Shown: positions 28,866 to 37,920, counted from the stretch's first letter. The stretch is 64,000 nt of DNA from Thermoanaerobaculum aquaticum (GCF_000687145.1 NZ_JMFG01000020.1:198940-262939); one strand, 5' to 3'. Numbers and translations are program-made. The notes: generated by a model not told the origin, from the sequence alone.

Positions 28866-29162
28866 TTAAAGCTTATCTGGGGGGAGGAGGACCTCGCGGT
28901 CTGGGGGGGAATCGGGGGTGATTACCGGGCCGGAGCGGGCGTCTTCGCGGATGATGAGGTCCAAAAAGAGCTCCCGCACCCCGGCTTTGCCCCGTTTCTT
29001 GTAAACCCGCGCCACGTCTTTGGGGGAAAGGTCAATGCCGGTCATGTGCTTGAGGTAGGAGGTGAAGATGCGCGGTCGCAACAGCATGATGGCCACCAGC
29101 ACCACCGCCAGGGTTGCCGCAATCGCCAAAAGCTCAGTGGAAAAACGGTCAAGCTCCATCAT
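28866..29162 (-). CDS. Small membrane protein of unknown function at end of ftsK operon
   Basis: A 98-residue protein: one N-terminal membrane helix (~10-30) followed by a charged cytoplasmic region with YKKRGKAGVRELF and a Pro/Asp-rich tail. It starts at tandem ATGs at 29162/29159 inside the 3' end of ftsK with GGAGG upstream. The same frame stays open much further upstream, but that part lies antiparallel to nothing and inside ftsK, so it is not coding. I do not recognise the family. Confidence 0.65.
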   Translation of the reverse strand: MMELDRFSTELLAIAATLAVVLVAIMLLRPRIFTSYLKHMTGIDLSPKDVARVYKKRGKAGVRELFLDLIIREDARSGPVITPDSPPDREVLLPPDKL

Positions 29163-31485
29163 CCTCGTCCTCCCGTTCCCCCGTTGAAGCGGGTTCCCCA
29201 AAGTAGTCCGGAGGCACCAGGACCTCCCGTCCACGGGAGCCTTGCGCCGGACCCACCAGCCCATCCTGTTCCATGGCGTCCAAAAGCCGCGCCGCCCGAG
29301 CGTAGCCCAGCCGGAGCTTGCGCTGGATGTAGGAAGCCGAAGCCTTGCGGGAGCGCACCACCAGGCGGGCGGCCTGCTCGTACATCGGGTCAGAAACCCC
29401 ATCCTCCGCAAGCTCATTGACTTCGTCCTCGGCCAGCACCGAGGGGTCAAAGGCTGGCTTACCCAACCGGCTGTAGTGCTTGATGACCCGGAGTATTTCC
29501 TCCTCCCGCACCAAAGGACCGTGGAGGCGCACCGGCCGCGCCGAGCCCGGGGGCAGGTACAGCATGTCACCCTGGCCCAGGAGCCTTTCCGCCCCATCGG
29601 CGTCCAGGATGGTACGGGAATCCACCCGCGCCCGCACTTTGTACGCAATGCGGCAGGGGAAGTTGGCCTTGATGATGCCGGTGACCACATCCACGCTGGG
29701 CCTCTGGGTGGCAACAATGAGATGGATCCCCACCGCCCGGGCCATTTGCGCAAGCTGGGCAATGGAGTCCTCCACCTCCCGGGGGCAGGTCATCATGAGG
29801 TCAGCAAGCTCATCAATGACGATCACCACGTAAGGCAGCGGCGTGAGCTTTTCGCCCCGCTCCTGCTCTAAGGCTTCCCGCTCCTCCTTGCGGGCCAGGA
29901 GGTTGTTGAACTGCTCCAGGTTGCGCACCCGGCAGTGGGCCAAAAGCTGGTAGCGCTGGCGCATGGTGCGCACCGCCCAGGCCAGCACCTTCGCGGCAGT
30001 GCGGGGATCGGAAACGATGGGGGTCAGAAGGTGGGGGAGCTTTTCGTACATGCCCAGCTCCACCATCTTGGGGTCAATCATCACGAAACGCACGGTTTCC
30101 GGCGTGGCCTTGAAGAGGATGGACATGATCATGGCGTTGATGCCCACGCTCTTTCCCGAACCGGTAAAACCACCGATGAGCAAGTGGGGCATGCGCGCCA
30201 GATCGGCCACCACCGGCACCCCGCGGATGTCTTTGCCCAGAGCCAAGGTGAGGGGCGAGGGGGCGTTGATGAAGCGGGAGGATTCCAGGATCTCCCGCAA
30301 AACGATGGTTTGCCGCTCAGGGTTGGGGACCTCCACACCCACCGTGGCTTTGCCGGGAATGCGCTCCAGGCGCACCGCTTCCACCCCCAGCTTCAGCGCC
30401 AGGTCTTCCTCCAGGCGAACCACCTGGGCGTACTTCACCCCCGGCGCCGGCTGAAACTCGAAGGTGGTGATTACCGGACCGGGGGTGACCCCGTCCACCC
30501 GGCCCTCCACCTTGAACTCCAGGAACTTCTCCTCCAGCATCCGGCGCATGGCCTCCAGCTGAGCGGGGTTGGGCGGGTTGTGGGGTGGTGGCGGATCCAG
30601 GAGGTTAAGGTCGGGTAACGCTGCCGGTGGTGTTTCCACGATGAAATCAAACGCCTGCTGCTTCACCGGCTCGGGTTCTTCCACCACCACCTCGGGCAAA
30701 ACCGGAGCCGGCGTCACCACCTCCGGCCCTGCGGGGCGCTTCGGAGCCGGTGGCCGCTCCGCTGGCGGCGGCCAGGAGGCCAGCCGGTGAAAGCGGAAAC
30801 CTCCGGCTTCCAGGGGTTGCCACACAAAGGGGGGTTCCACCACCGGTTGGCGGGCCCTGTGTTGGCGCAGGAGCTTTTTTTCCAGCTTGCGGCGCTGCCG
30901 GGCCTGCCGCAGCCGCTGCCAGCGGGCCCGGGAGTCGGAAAGCTTGCGGTGCCAGGAATCCCGCACCGTGCGCGCCACCGCAAGCGGGGCCCGGCGCAGG
31001 CCGAAGATCACCCCTCCCAAAGCACCAAAAAAGCACACCACGAACGCTCCCACCTGGCCCAAACTGGCTTCAAGACCACGAAACACCAGGACGCCCAGCT
31101 CGCCCCCAAGCTTGAGCTCCCCACCGCGGTAGGGGACAGGACCCCAGAGCCCGGCCAAAAGCCCCCCGCCCAAAACCACCGTGGCCAAAAGACACACGAA
31201 TGCCCCTCTGGCGCCTTCTACGGTTTCGCCGGAAAGCCAGCGCCAACCCACCCGCCCCAGGGCCCACACAAAAACCAGGGAAAAAAGCCCGAAAAGCCCC
31301 ACGAGCACCCCGCCCACCCAGGCCCCAACCCGCCCCACCCAGTTGTGGATTTGGTCGGAGCCCGCAGAAAGCCAGGAGGGGTCCAGGGGGTGAAAGCTCA
31401 CCAGCGCTAAAAACAGCAACAGGGCCAGCACCACCAAGAGGAAACCGGCCACGTACCGGGGCATTTCCGAAGGGGAAAGCCTCAC
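29149..31485 (-). CDS. ftsK: DNA translocase FtsK
   Basis: A 778-residue septum-associated DNA pump. Four N-terminal membrane helices (~10-160), an Arg- and Pro-rich linker (~180-310), the alpha/beta motor with Walker A GGFTGSGKSVG and Walker B VVIVIDELADLM, the FtsK-specific ATQRPSVDVVTG, and a C-terminal gamma winged helix (~700-760). It coordinates chromosome dimer resolution with division. I prefer the GTG at 31485, overlapping the uppP stop as GTGA; an ATG 9 nt earlier is also possible. Confidence 0.92.
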   Translation of the reverse strand: MRLSPSEMPRYVAGFLLVVLALLLFLALVSFHPLDPSWLSAGSDQIHNWVGRVGAWVGGVLVGLFGLFSLVFVWALGRVGWRWLSGETVEGARGAFVCLLATVVLGGGLLAGLWGPVPYRGGELKLGGELGVLVFRGLEASLGQVGAFVVCFFGALGGVIFGLRRAPLAVARTVRDSWHRKLSDSRARWQRLRQARQRRKLEKKLLRQHRARQPVVEPPFVWQPLEAGGFRFHRLASWPPPAERPPAPKRPAGPEVVTPAPVLPEVVVEEPEPVKQQAFDFIVETPPAALPDLNLLDPPPPHNPPNPAQLEAMRRMLEEKFLEFKVEGRVDGVTPGPVITTFEFQPAPGVKYAQVVRLEEDLALKLGVEAVRLERIPGKATVGVEVPNPERQTIVLREILESSRFINAPSPLTLALGKDIRGVPVVADLARMPHLLIGGFTGSGKSVGINAMIMSILFKATPETVRFVMIDPKMVELGMYEKLPHLLTPIVSDPRTAAKVLAWAVRTMRQRYQLLAHCRVRNLEQFNNLLARKEEREALEQERGEKLTPLPYVVIVIDELADLMMTCPREVEDSIAQLAQMARAVGIHLIVATQRPSVDVVTGIIKANFPCRIAYKVRARVDSRTILDADGAERLLGQGDMLYLPPGSARPVRLHGPLVREEEILRVIKHYSRLGKPAFDPSVLAEDEVNELAEDGVSDPMYEQAARLVVRSRKASASYIQRKLRLGYARAARLLDAMEQDGLVGPAQGSRGREVLVPPDYFGEPASTGEREDEDDGA

Positions 31486-32270
31486 GCCCACCATCCCAAA
31501 AAGTAACCAGCAACCACCAGAAGACAAAGCGGCAGCAGGTACCAGGCAAAGACCGCCAAGCGCCCGCTGCGAACCAGCTTGCGCACCGCCGTCAACGCGA
31601 AAAGCCCGGTCACCGCCGCCGCCAAACCGCCGGCCAAAGCCGGAGCCAGCCACTGGGAGCCGGAGGCCATAAGCGCATCCTTCTCCCGCATCACCTCCAC
31701 CAAGGTTGCTCCCGCCACCGCCGGCAACGAAAGCAAAAACGAAAAATCGGCAGCCCAGGGTCGCGTCACCCCCACCGCCAGGCCCACGCTAATGGTGGTT
31801 CCCGAGCGGGACAAACCCGGGAAAACCGCCACCCCCTGCGCCAGCCCCACCGCCACCGCCTGCTCCCAGGTGGGAAGCCTCTCCCCTTGGGTTTTGCTCT
31901 TGGATGACAGCAAAAGCAGGATGGCCGTAAGGGCAAAGCCGCCGGCTACCCACAGCGGCTTTTCAAAAGCGGCTTCCGCCCGCGCCCGCAGGGGAAAAGC
32001 CACGGCGGCGGTGGCAGCGGTGCCCAAAAGCAGCAAGCCGGCAAGCCTCACCGCGTAGCCTTGCCGAAAGGCCTCGCGGATGCGCCCCCACTCCAAAACC
32101 AGGATCGAGACCATGGTGCCCACGTGCAGCACCACGTCGAAGAAAAGCCCCGGCTGGGAAAAGCCGGGGATCAGCATTTGCGCCAGCGCCAAATGACCGG
32201 AAGAGGAAACCGGCAAAAACTCGGTCAGTCCCTGCAAAACTCCCAGAAGGATCGCTGTGATCAGGCTCAT
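31482..32270 (-). CDS. uppP: Undecaprenyl-diphosphatase UppP (BacA)
   Basis: A 262-residue polytopic membrane protein with GLTEFLPVSSSGH near the N-terminus and GLSRSGTTISVGL in the middle, the two halves of the BacA/UppP active site. It recycles undecaprenyl diphosphate for peptidoglycan and LPS synthesis. The ATG at 32270 lies 1 nt after the RNase J stop. Confidence 0.95.
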   Translation of the reverse strand: MSLITAILLGVLQGLTEFLPVSSSGHLALAQMLIPGFSQPGLFFDVVLHVGTMVSILVLEWGRIREAFRQGYAVRLAGLLLLGTAATAAVAFPLRARAEAAFEKPLWVAGGFALTAILLLLSSKSKTQGERLPTWEQAVAVGLAQGVAVFPGLSRSGTTISVGLAVGVTRPWAADFSFLLSLPAVAGATLVEVMREKDALMASGSQWLAPALAGGLAAAVTGLFALTAVRKLVRSGRLAVFAWYLLPLCLLVVAGYFLGWWA

Positions 32271-32271
32271 T

Positions 32272-33885
32272 TCAGATCTCCACGGTGAGGGCCACCACCC
32301 GCGGTTTTTTCCCCAGGCGCTTGCGCAGCTCGGAACGTAGCCATGCCTGCATTTTAGCCCGCACGTTCTCGGGGTCTTTGGCCAAAGGAGAGCTTTCCTG
32401 GCGCAAAAAGCCCCCCAGCTCGGCAGCCAAGTGGGCGCGGTTGATGCCGGGAAGCCGCAAGCCAAAGCACTCGATGTGCGGGTTGGGCAGAGGGACCTTG
32501 GGGTCGCTGGGAATGGCGGCCACCGCCACCACCACCCCGCCTTTGGCCGCCGCCCTGCGCTCCCAAACCACGGCGGAGTCCAGGGTTTCCTGGTCGGCGT
32601 CCACCAAGAGGCGACCCACCGGCCGCAGCTCGCCGGTCTCCTCCAAAACGCCGGCCCCGTAGCGGAAGACCCGGCCGTTTTCCACCACCAGCGAGCGCGC
32701 CCCGTGCGCCCGGGCCAGCCGCTGAAGCTCAGAAAGCTGCCGCAGCCGGCCGTGGATGGGCACCACCCAGCGGGGGCGCAGCAGCTCCAATACGGTGGCA
32801 AGCTCGGGGGCTGGTGCGTGTCCCGAGGCATGGGTGGGGGCCTCGTGGGCGGTCACTACCCTGGCCCCCCGTCGCACGCAGTGGTCAAAGATGTGATCCA
32901 GGCGCTTTTCGTTGCCGGGAATGACCCGCGCGGCGTGGATCACCACGTCCCCCGGCGCCAACTTGAACACCGGCAACTCGTCCATAGCCAGGCGGGGAAA
33001 CACCGAGGTGGGCTCCCCCTGGGAGCCGGTGACCACCAGCACCAGCTTTTCCCGGGGGAGTCTCGCCAGTTCCCGCGGCGAGCGGACCACCCCCGGGGGC
33101 AGCGCAAAAGTACCCTGGCCTAGCTGCACGCTGAGCATTTCCTCGATGCCGCGGCCAAGGGGGATCACCACCTTCCCGGCTGCTTTCGCGGCCTGTACCA
33201 GCTGGAAGAACCTCCCCGCATGGGAGGCAAAGCTCACCGCCACCACCGCTCCCGGCGCTTCCGCCACAAGTGCGGCCAGCGTGGCGGCCACCACTTCTTC
33301 GCTGGGGGGAGGCTCTGCCACCAGGGCGTTGGTGGCATCCAGGAACAACACGTCCACGCCTTCCTTCCCCCACCGCGCCAGCACCTCCCGGTCCGTGGTT
33401 TCCCCCAGGGCCGAGGGGGCAAGGCGAAAATCGGTGGCCACCATCACCGTGCCCCAGGCGGTTTGCAATCGCAAAAGCACGCTGCCGGGAATGGAGTGGG
33501 ACACGGGGAGGGCATCCACCCGCAGGCCGTCCAGGTGGAGGGGTGCGCCCCCCAGCTTCAGGCCTTCCCGCGGTTCCTCCAGGAGCCGGCGGATCCACGG
33601 CCAGGTGCCGGGGGAAGCGGCCAGCGGAGTTTCAGGAAAAACTCCGGCAAAGAAAGGCAAGCCCTTGAGGTGATCGTCGTGGGCGTGGGTGAGCAGCGCG
33701 AGGGCGGGGTTTTGACCGGCAAGGGCCGCAAAATCCGGGACCTCGTAGCTGACCCCGTACTCCTCCAGCGTTCCCAGCGCAACGCCAGTATCTAAAACCA
33801 CCCGAAGCCCGGAAGGCACATCCAGAACCAGGCAGTTGGCGCCGAACTCCCCCAACCCTCCCACCGGCCAAAAGGTCAGGCTCAC
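32272..33885 (-). CDS. rnj: Ribonuclease J
   Basis: A 537-residue MBL/beta-CASP ribonuclease that processes and degrades RNA. It shows GGLGEFGANC at the N-terminus, zinc motif THAHDDHLKGLPF, VSHSIPGS, ATDFR, beta-CASP motif TGSQGEP and THASGHA before a C-terminal domain. The GTG at 33885 overlaps the rsmA stop (GTGA) and has GGAGGG 6 nt upstream, which decides it over an upstream ATG. Confidence 0.92.
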   Translation of the reverse strand: MSLTFWPVGGLGEFGANCLVLDVPSGLRVVLDTGVALGTLEEYGVSYEVPDFAALAGQNPALALLTHAHDDHLKGLPFFAGVFPETPLAASPGTWPWIRRLLEEPREGLKLGGAPLHLDGLRVDALPVSHSIPGSVLLRLQTAWGTVMVATDFRLAPSALGETTDREVLARWGKEGVDVLFLDATNALVAEPPPSEEVVAATLAALVAEAPGAVVAVSFASHAGRFFQLVQAAKAAGKVVIPLGRGIEEMLSVQLGQGTFALPPGVVRSPRELARLPREKLVLVVTGSQGEPTSVFPRLAMDELPVFKLAPGDVVIHAARVIPGNEKRLDHIFDHCVRRGARVVTAHEAPTHASGHAPAPELATVLELLRPRWVVPIHGRLRQLSELQRLARAHGARSLVVENGRVFRYGAGVLEETGELRPVGRLLVDADQETLDSAVVWERRAAAKGGVVVAVAAIPSDPKVPLPNPHIECFGLRLPGINRAHLAAELGGFLRQESSPLAKDPENVRAKMQAWLRSELRKRLGKKPRVVALTVEI

Positions 33886-34661
33886 CCCTGTCCCTCCCAC
33901 GTGTTGGCTAAGGAAAGCCACTGCTCCAGCGTCAAATCCTGCGGACGCAAATCCCCGGAAACCCCCGCCCGCTCAAAGCAGCCGGCAAGGTCCCCAGCCA
34001 CTCCACCCAAAGCGTTGGAGAGCTTCTTGCGCCGGTGGGAAAAGGCCCTGCGGGCAAGCTTGATGGCTTTCTCCACCGCTTCCTGCGGGGCTTTTCTGTG
34101 GCTTTTGAGCTTCACCACCGCCGACGTCACCTTTGGCGGCGGGGAAAAGCAGCGCGGGGACACGGTGAACAAAAGCTCCCCATCGGCCAAAAGCTGAACT
34201 TCCACCGACAAAGCCCCGCGCTCCCGATGCCCGGGAGGGGCCAGCATGCGCAGCGCCACCTCCTTTTGCACCATCACCACCAGCGTGGGAAACGTCTCGC
34301 CGGCCCACAAGAACCGGCGGATGATGGGCGTCGCCACGCTGTACGGCAGGTTGGCAGCCACGTTCCAGGGTCCTTCCTCAGCTAGCGCCGCAAGGTCTAG
34401 CTGCAGCGCGTCCCCCAGGGTCACCTCCAACCCCTCGGGATCCCCCAGGCGCTCCCGCAGGCTGGTGGCAAAGGCCGGATCCAGCTCCACCGTGTGCACC
34501 TTGGGAAAACGCGCCAAAAGCCTGGTGGTGAGCGCTCCCTTGCCGGGCCCTACCTCCAGCACCCGGGGCGGCTCCTCCGGCACGGCCGCAGCAATGGCTT
34601 CGGCAACCCGCCCATCGCGGAGAAAGTGCTGGCCCAGCCTCTGCCGTCGTCCTCTGCCCAT
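33882..34661 (-). CDS. rsmA: 16S rRNA dimethyladenosine transferase RsmA (KsgA)
   Basis: A 259-residue SAM-dependent methyltransferase with the family opening LGQHFLRD, SAM motif EVGPGKGALTT and catalytic NLPYSVATPI. It dimethylates two adenosines in the 3' end of 16S rRNA. It is the first gene of the rsmA-rnj-uppP-ftsK run and is divergent from trxA. Confidence 0.95.
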   Translation of the reverse strand: MGRGRRQRLGQHFLRDGRVAEAIAAAVPEEPPRVLEVGPGKGALTTRLLARFPKVHTVELDPAFATSLRERLGDPEGLEVTLGDALQLDLAALAEEGPWNVAANLPYSVATPIIRRFLWAGETFPTLVVMVQKEVALRMLAPPGHRERGALSVEVQLLADGELLFTVSPRCFSPPPKVTSAVVKLKSHRKAPQEAVEKAIKLARRAFSHRRKKLSNALGGVAGDLAGCFERAGVSGDLRPQDLTLEQWLSLANTWEGQG

Positions 34662-34674
34662 ACCCCTTCCTTGC

Positions 34675-34680
34675 TACAAT
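34675..34680 (+). promoter_or_regulatory. Candidate -10 element of trxA
   Basis: TACAAT lies 36 nt before the trxA ATG; here a leader with AAGGAGG follows, in contrast to the leaderless-looking genes elsewhere in the window. Confidence 0.5.
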
Positions 34681-34716
34681 AGCGCACCCGGGACACGGGG
34701 AGTGCAAGGAGGCTTT

Positions 34717-35046
34717 ATGGCTGGCAACGCTATTCAGGTGACCGACCAAGATTTTGATGAAAAAATCCTCAACGGTGGCAAACCCGCCATGGTGGACTTT
34801 TGGGCCGTTTGGTGCGGCCCCTGCCGGATCATTGCCCCCCACGTGGAGGCCCTCGCCCAGGAGTACGCCGGGAAGGCCATCGTCGCCAAGCTGGATGTGG
34901 ACCAGAACCGGCAAACCGCCATCCGCTTTGGCATCCAGTCCATCCCCACGCTGTTGTTCTTCAAAGATGGCAAGCTGGTGGACCGCGTGGTGGGAGCGGT
35001 GGACAAAAAGGTGCTGCAGAGCAAGCTGGAGGCGCTGCTCGCGTGA
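34717..35046 (+). CDS. trxA: Thioredoxin
   Basis: A 109-residue thioredoxin with active site WCGPC (Cys33 and Cys36), DVDQN and the cis-Pro motif SIPTLL. It reduces protein disulfides in the cytoplasm. The ATG at 34717 follows AAGGAGG. Its stop overlaps the next gene (GTGA). Confidence 0.95.
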   Translation: MAGNAIQVTDQDFDEKILNGGKPAMVDFWAVWCGPCRIIAPHVEALAQEYAGKAIVAKLDVDQNRQTAIRFGIQSIPTLLFFKDGKLVDRVVGAVDKKVLQSKLEALLA

Positions 35047-35864
35047 GCAAAGGCCAGCTTTCCCCCCAGCGTAAAACGCTGCGGGGGCCCAGAGGACAGG
35101 TGGGGTACGAAGTTTGGGGGGCGGGAAAACCGCCCCTTTTGCTGGTGGCCGGCTTGGGCTCCCGCACCACCCTTTGGGGCGAGCTCCCGCGCCTTTTGAG
35201 CGAGCACTTCACGGTGCTGGCCTACGACCACCGGGGCGTGGGCCGTTCCCCGGGGGGAGCCCCGTTTACCCTGGCGGGTTCTGCCGAAGACGGGGCAGCG
35301 GTGGTGGCCGCCGAAGGCATGGATAGCGCCGCGGTGGTTGGCGTTTCCATGGGTGGCTTGGTAGCTTGCCACCTGGCCTTCCGCTACCCCTCCCGGGTGC
35401 ATCGTTTGGTGGTGGCTTCCTCCGCCGCCCGTCTCACCCCTCACGGTGAGCGGGTGCTTGCCTTTTTTGCCAGCATCTTCAAGCTTCCCCCGGAGGAGGC
35501 GGGCCAAGCGCTCATGGCCTTTGCCTTTTCCCCGCAGTTTACTGACCGCTTTCCAGGGTTTGTGGACACCGCCGCCCGCCTTTACAGCTTGCCGCCTGAA
35601 GACCTCCCCGGGGCCCTCGCCCAGCTTGCCCACCTCCGCCAGGGGTGGGACCTGCGCCCCATCCTCGGCCACATTCGCTGCCCTGCCCTGGTCATTGCCG
35701 GCGAGCTGGACCCCCTGGTGTCGGCGGCGTACACCAAGGAAATTGCCGACGCCCTCCCCAACGCCCGCTTCCGCCTGGTCCCGGGGGCGGCCCACTCGGT
35801 GCTGGCGGAAGGGGGCAGCGAGCTTTTGCAGGAAATCATTCGCTTTTGTCTGGGACAAAGCTAG
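35043..35864 (+). CDS. Alpha/beta-fold hydrolase
   Basis: A 273-residue hydrolase of the 3-oxoadipate enol-lactonase/esterase-like group. It has the oxyanion region LLVAGLGSRTTLW, nucleophile elbow GVSMGGLVA, acid in AGELDPLVS and terminal catalytic His in PGAAHSVLAEG. The substrate is unknown. The GTG at 35043 overlaps the trxA stop, so the two are translated together. Confidence 0.85.
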   Translation: MSKGQLSPQRKTLRGPRGQVGYEVWGAGKPPLLLVAGLGSRTTLWGELPRLLSEHFTVLAYDHRGVGRSPGGAPFTLAGSAEDGAAVVAAEGMDSAAVVGVSMGGLVACHLAFRYPSRVHRLVVASSAARLTPHGERVLAFFASIFKLPPEEAGQALMAFAFSPQFTDRFPGFVDTAARLYSLPPEDLPGALAQLAHLRQGWDLRPILGHIRCPALVIAGELDPLVSAAYTKEIADALPNARFRLVPGAAHSVLAEGGSELLQEIIRFCLGQS

Positions 35865-35884
35865 CCCAGAAGCCCACGCGGGTT

Positions 35885-35890
35885 TACACT
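35885..35890 (+). promoter_or_regulatory. Candidate -10 element for leaderless channel transcript
   Basis: TACACT ends 8 nt before the GTG at 35899; there is no Shine-Dalgarno sequence in between. Confidence 0.45.
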
Positions 35891-35898
35891 GCAGCACC

Positions 35899-36912
35899 GT
35901 GCGGCGGCGACTGACCTACGGCGTTTCGTTCCTGCTGGCGGTGCTGGCCACCGGAACCCTGGGGTACCACTTCATCGAAGGCGCCTCCCTCTGGGATGCC
36001 TTTTACATGACGGTCATCACCATCACCACCGTGGGCTACCGTGAGGTTTTCCCGCTTTCCCTGGCAGGCCAGGTCTTTACGGTGTTGCTGCTGGTGGCGG
36101 GGCTGGGGCTCATCTTCGTGGTGGCCACGGAAATTGGCCGCTCGATGCTGGAAGGGGAAATTCGCCGGGTCTTGGGGAGGATGCGCCGGTCGCGAATCCT
36201 TGACCGCGTGCGGGACCACGAAGTGGTTTGCGGGTACGGGCGCATGGGCCGGGCGGTGGTGGAAGCGCTCCGCCAGGCGGGGCGCCCCTTCGTGGTGGTG
36301 GAGAAAAACCTGGAAAAGGTGGCGTCTCTGGATGAAATGGGGGTGGCGGTGGTGCGCGGTGACGCCACCCAGGAAGAGGTGCTGGTGGCGGCCGGGGTAC
36401 CCCGGGCCCGCGGCCTGGTGGCCTGCTTGGCCGACGACGCCCACAACGTTTACACCGTCCTCACCGCCCGCTCCCTGAACCCTGGCCTCTTCATCGTTGC
36501 CCGGGCCTCCGAAGACGGCGCCGAACAGCGGCTTTTGCGGGCCGGCGCCAACCGGGTGGTCAACCCCTACCGGCTGGGAGGCTTGCGGCTCGCCCACGTG
36601 CTCACCAAGCCCGCGGTGGTGGATTTCCTGGAGCTTTCCCTGGGCCCGCGAGGGCAGGGCCTGGAGCTGGAAGAGGCAGCCATCGAGGAAGAAAGCCCGC
36701 TGGTGGGCAAAAGCCTGCAGGAGCTCGACCTGCGCCGAAAGTTCCACATTGGCGTGGTGGCGGTGCAGCGGGGGCAAGAGTTTGTCCCCAACCCCGAAGC
36801 TTCCTTCCGCTTGACCGCCGGAGACGTCCTGGTGGTCATTGGCGCCAAGGAAAGCCTCGAAGCCTTTGAAAAAACGCTGCTGGGGGCAAACCCCAAGGGA
36901 GGAAACTCATGA
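35899..36912 (+). CDS. Potassium channel-type protein with RCK (TrkA-N/TrkA-C) domains
   Basis: A 337-residue two-helix pore protein: TM1 (~6-25), pore loop with TITTVGYREV and TM2 (~55-80), then a TrkA-N Rossmann domain (~105-225, VVCGYGRMGRAVVEAL) and a TrkA-C domain (~250-335). The layout matches MthK-like K+ channels. The selectivity filter is TVGYR in place of TVGYG at the last position. The GTG start follows a TACACT box. It overlaps the next gene by 4 nt. Confidence 0.85.
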   Translation: MRRRLTYGVSFLLAVLATGTLGYHFIEGASLWDAFYMTVITITTVGYREVFPLSLAGQVFTVLLLVAGLGLIFVVATEIGRSMLEGEIRRVLGRMRRSRILDRVRDHEVVCGYGRMGRAVVEALRQAGRPFVVVEKNLEKVASLDEMGVAVVRGDATQEEVLVAAGVPRARGLVACLADDAHNVYTVLTARSLNPGLFIVARASEDGAEQRLLRAGANRVVNPYRLGGLRLAHVLTKPAVVDFLELSLGPRGQGLELEEAAIEEESPLVGKSLQELDLRRKFHIGVVAVQRGQEFVPNPEASFRLTAGDVLVVIGAKESLEAFEKTLLGANPKGGNS

Positions 36913-37682
36913 GGCTGGCTCGCCTGTTGGTGGCCGGACAAGCCCGGTGGGGCATGGTGGAGGACGACCGTATCAAGCTGCTGTCAGCCGCCCCCTGGCA
37001 GGACCCAAAGCCCCTGGGGGGCAGCATCCCGTTGGAGGGCGCACAGCTCCTTCCCCCGGCGGAACCGTCCAAGATCGTGTGCGTGGGCCTGAACTACCGC
37101 GCCCACGCCCAGGAAATGGGCAAGGAACTCCCCTCGGAACCCTTGCTCTTCCTGAAAAGCCCCCAGGCGCTTTTGGCCCCCGGCGGCACCGTGGTTCTTC
37201 CCCCCGACTCCCAACAGGTGGAGCATGAAGGGGAGCTGGCTTTGGTCATCGGCAAACCTGCCAAAAACGTCAAAGCCGAGGAAGCGTTGGGCTACGTGCT
37301 CGGCTACACCTGCCTGGACGACGTCACCGCCCGCGACATCCAGCGGCGGGAAAAGGTTTACGCCCGGGCCAAAGGCTACGACACCTTTTGCCCGGTCGGT
37401 CCTTGGCTGGAAACCGACATTGCCGATCCCCAAAACCTCACCCTCACCTTGAAGGTCAACGGGGAAGGCCGCCAGCAGGGCAGCACCTCCGACATGATCT
37501 TTTCGGTGGCGGAAGTGGTGGCCTTTATTTCCCGAATCATGACCCTCATGCCCGGCGATCTTATTTCCACTGGCACCCCGCCCGGGGTTGGCCCCTTGCG
37601 CCCCGGCGACCGCGTGGAGCTCACCATCCCCGAAATCGGCACCTTGCACCATGGGGTGGCCAGGCCGGAAGATCAGGGCTAA
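36909..37682 (+). CDS. Fumarylacetoacetate hydrolase-family protein
   Basis: A 257-residue FAH-domain enzyme with a small N-terminal domain (~1-50). The catalytic core has VGLNYRAHAQE, metal ligands in VEHEGELALVIGK, the TCLDDVTARDIQ segment and STGTPPGVG. Members include 2-keto-4-pentenoate-type hydratases, oxaloacetate decarboxylases and acylpyruvate hydrolases; the exact reaction is not set by sequence. It overlaps the channel gene by 4 nt. Confidence 0.85.
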   Translation: MRLARLLVAGQARWGMVEDDRIKLLSAAPWQDPKPLGGSIPLEGAQLLPPAEPSKIVCVGLNYRAHAQEMGKELPSEPLLFLKSPQALLAPGGTVVLPPDSQQVEHEGELALVIGKPAKNVKAEEALGYVLGYTCLDDVTARDIQRREKVYARAKGYDTFCPVGPWLETDIADPQNLTLTLKVNGEGRQQGSTSDMIFSVAEVVAFISRIMTLMPGDLISTGTPPGVGPLRPGDRVELTIPEIGTLHHGVARPEDQG

Positions 37683-37788
37683 AAGGCAGACTTTTCTGCC
37701 GCGCCATGTGCGGCGCCTCGCGGGCTAAAAAAGCCATACACACCACAAATGGGGCACCCACGCCCTGTCCCTTCGTCAAAAGAAAACT

Positions 37789-37851
37789 GTGGGACCTGCG
37801 CTCCGTCGCGGGTCGCTTTTCTGTTAGCCGGCGCAGGAGCGCCGGCCCCAC
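37789..37851. repeat. Palindromic REP-like repeat locus C (one unit)
   Basis: A single 63-nt unit with GTGGGACC...GCGGGTC, then GCCGGCGCAGGAGCGCCGGC and closing CCCCAC, matching the units at 2160-2322. The middle of its right hairpin is perfect. It sits downstream of the FAH gene in a 300-nt gap. Confidence 0.87.
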
Positions 37852-37920
37852 ATTTCTCGCGGCGGCCCCGCATTTTTCACGGCGGCCCCACATTTTTCGC
37901 GGCGGCCGTACACTTTGCGC
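37841..37920. repeat. Four tandem 20-nt copies growing from the REP-like unit
   Basis: Exact 20-nt period: copies at 37841-37860, 37861-37880, 37881-37900 and 37901-37920. The consensus is GGCGGCCCCACATTTTTCGC. Copy 1 is the end of the palindromic unit, and later copies drift. No genes are seen in this part of the gap. Confidence 0.9.

Noticed and set aside
28866-29762. A 298-codon frame upstream-extended from the small membrane protein gene
   Set aside because: The first 200 codons lie inside ftsK in another frame and lack a start signal; the ATG at 29162 with GGAGG fits better.
37841-37920. Possible CRISPR array
   Set aside because: The 20-nt copies are adjacent with no unique spacers and no cas genes lie nearby; they are tandem copies of the repeat's end.
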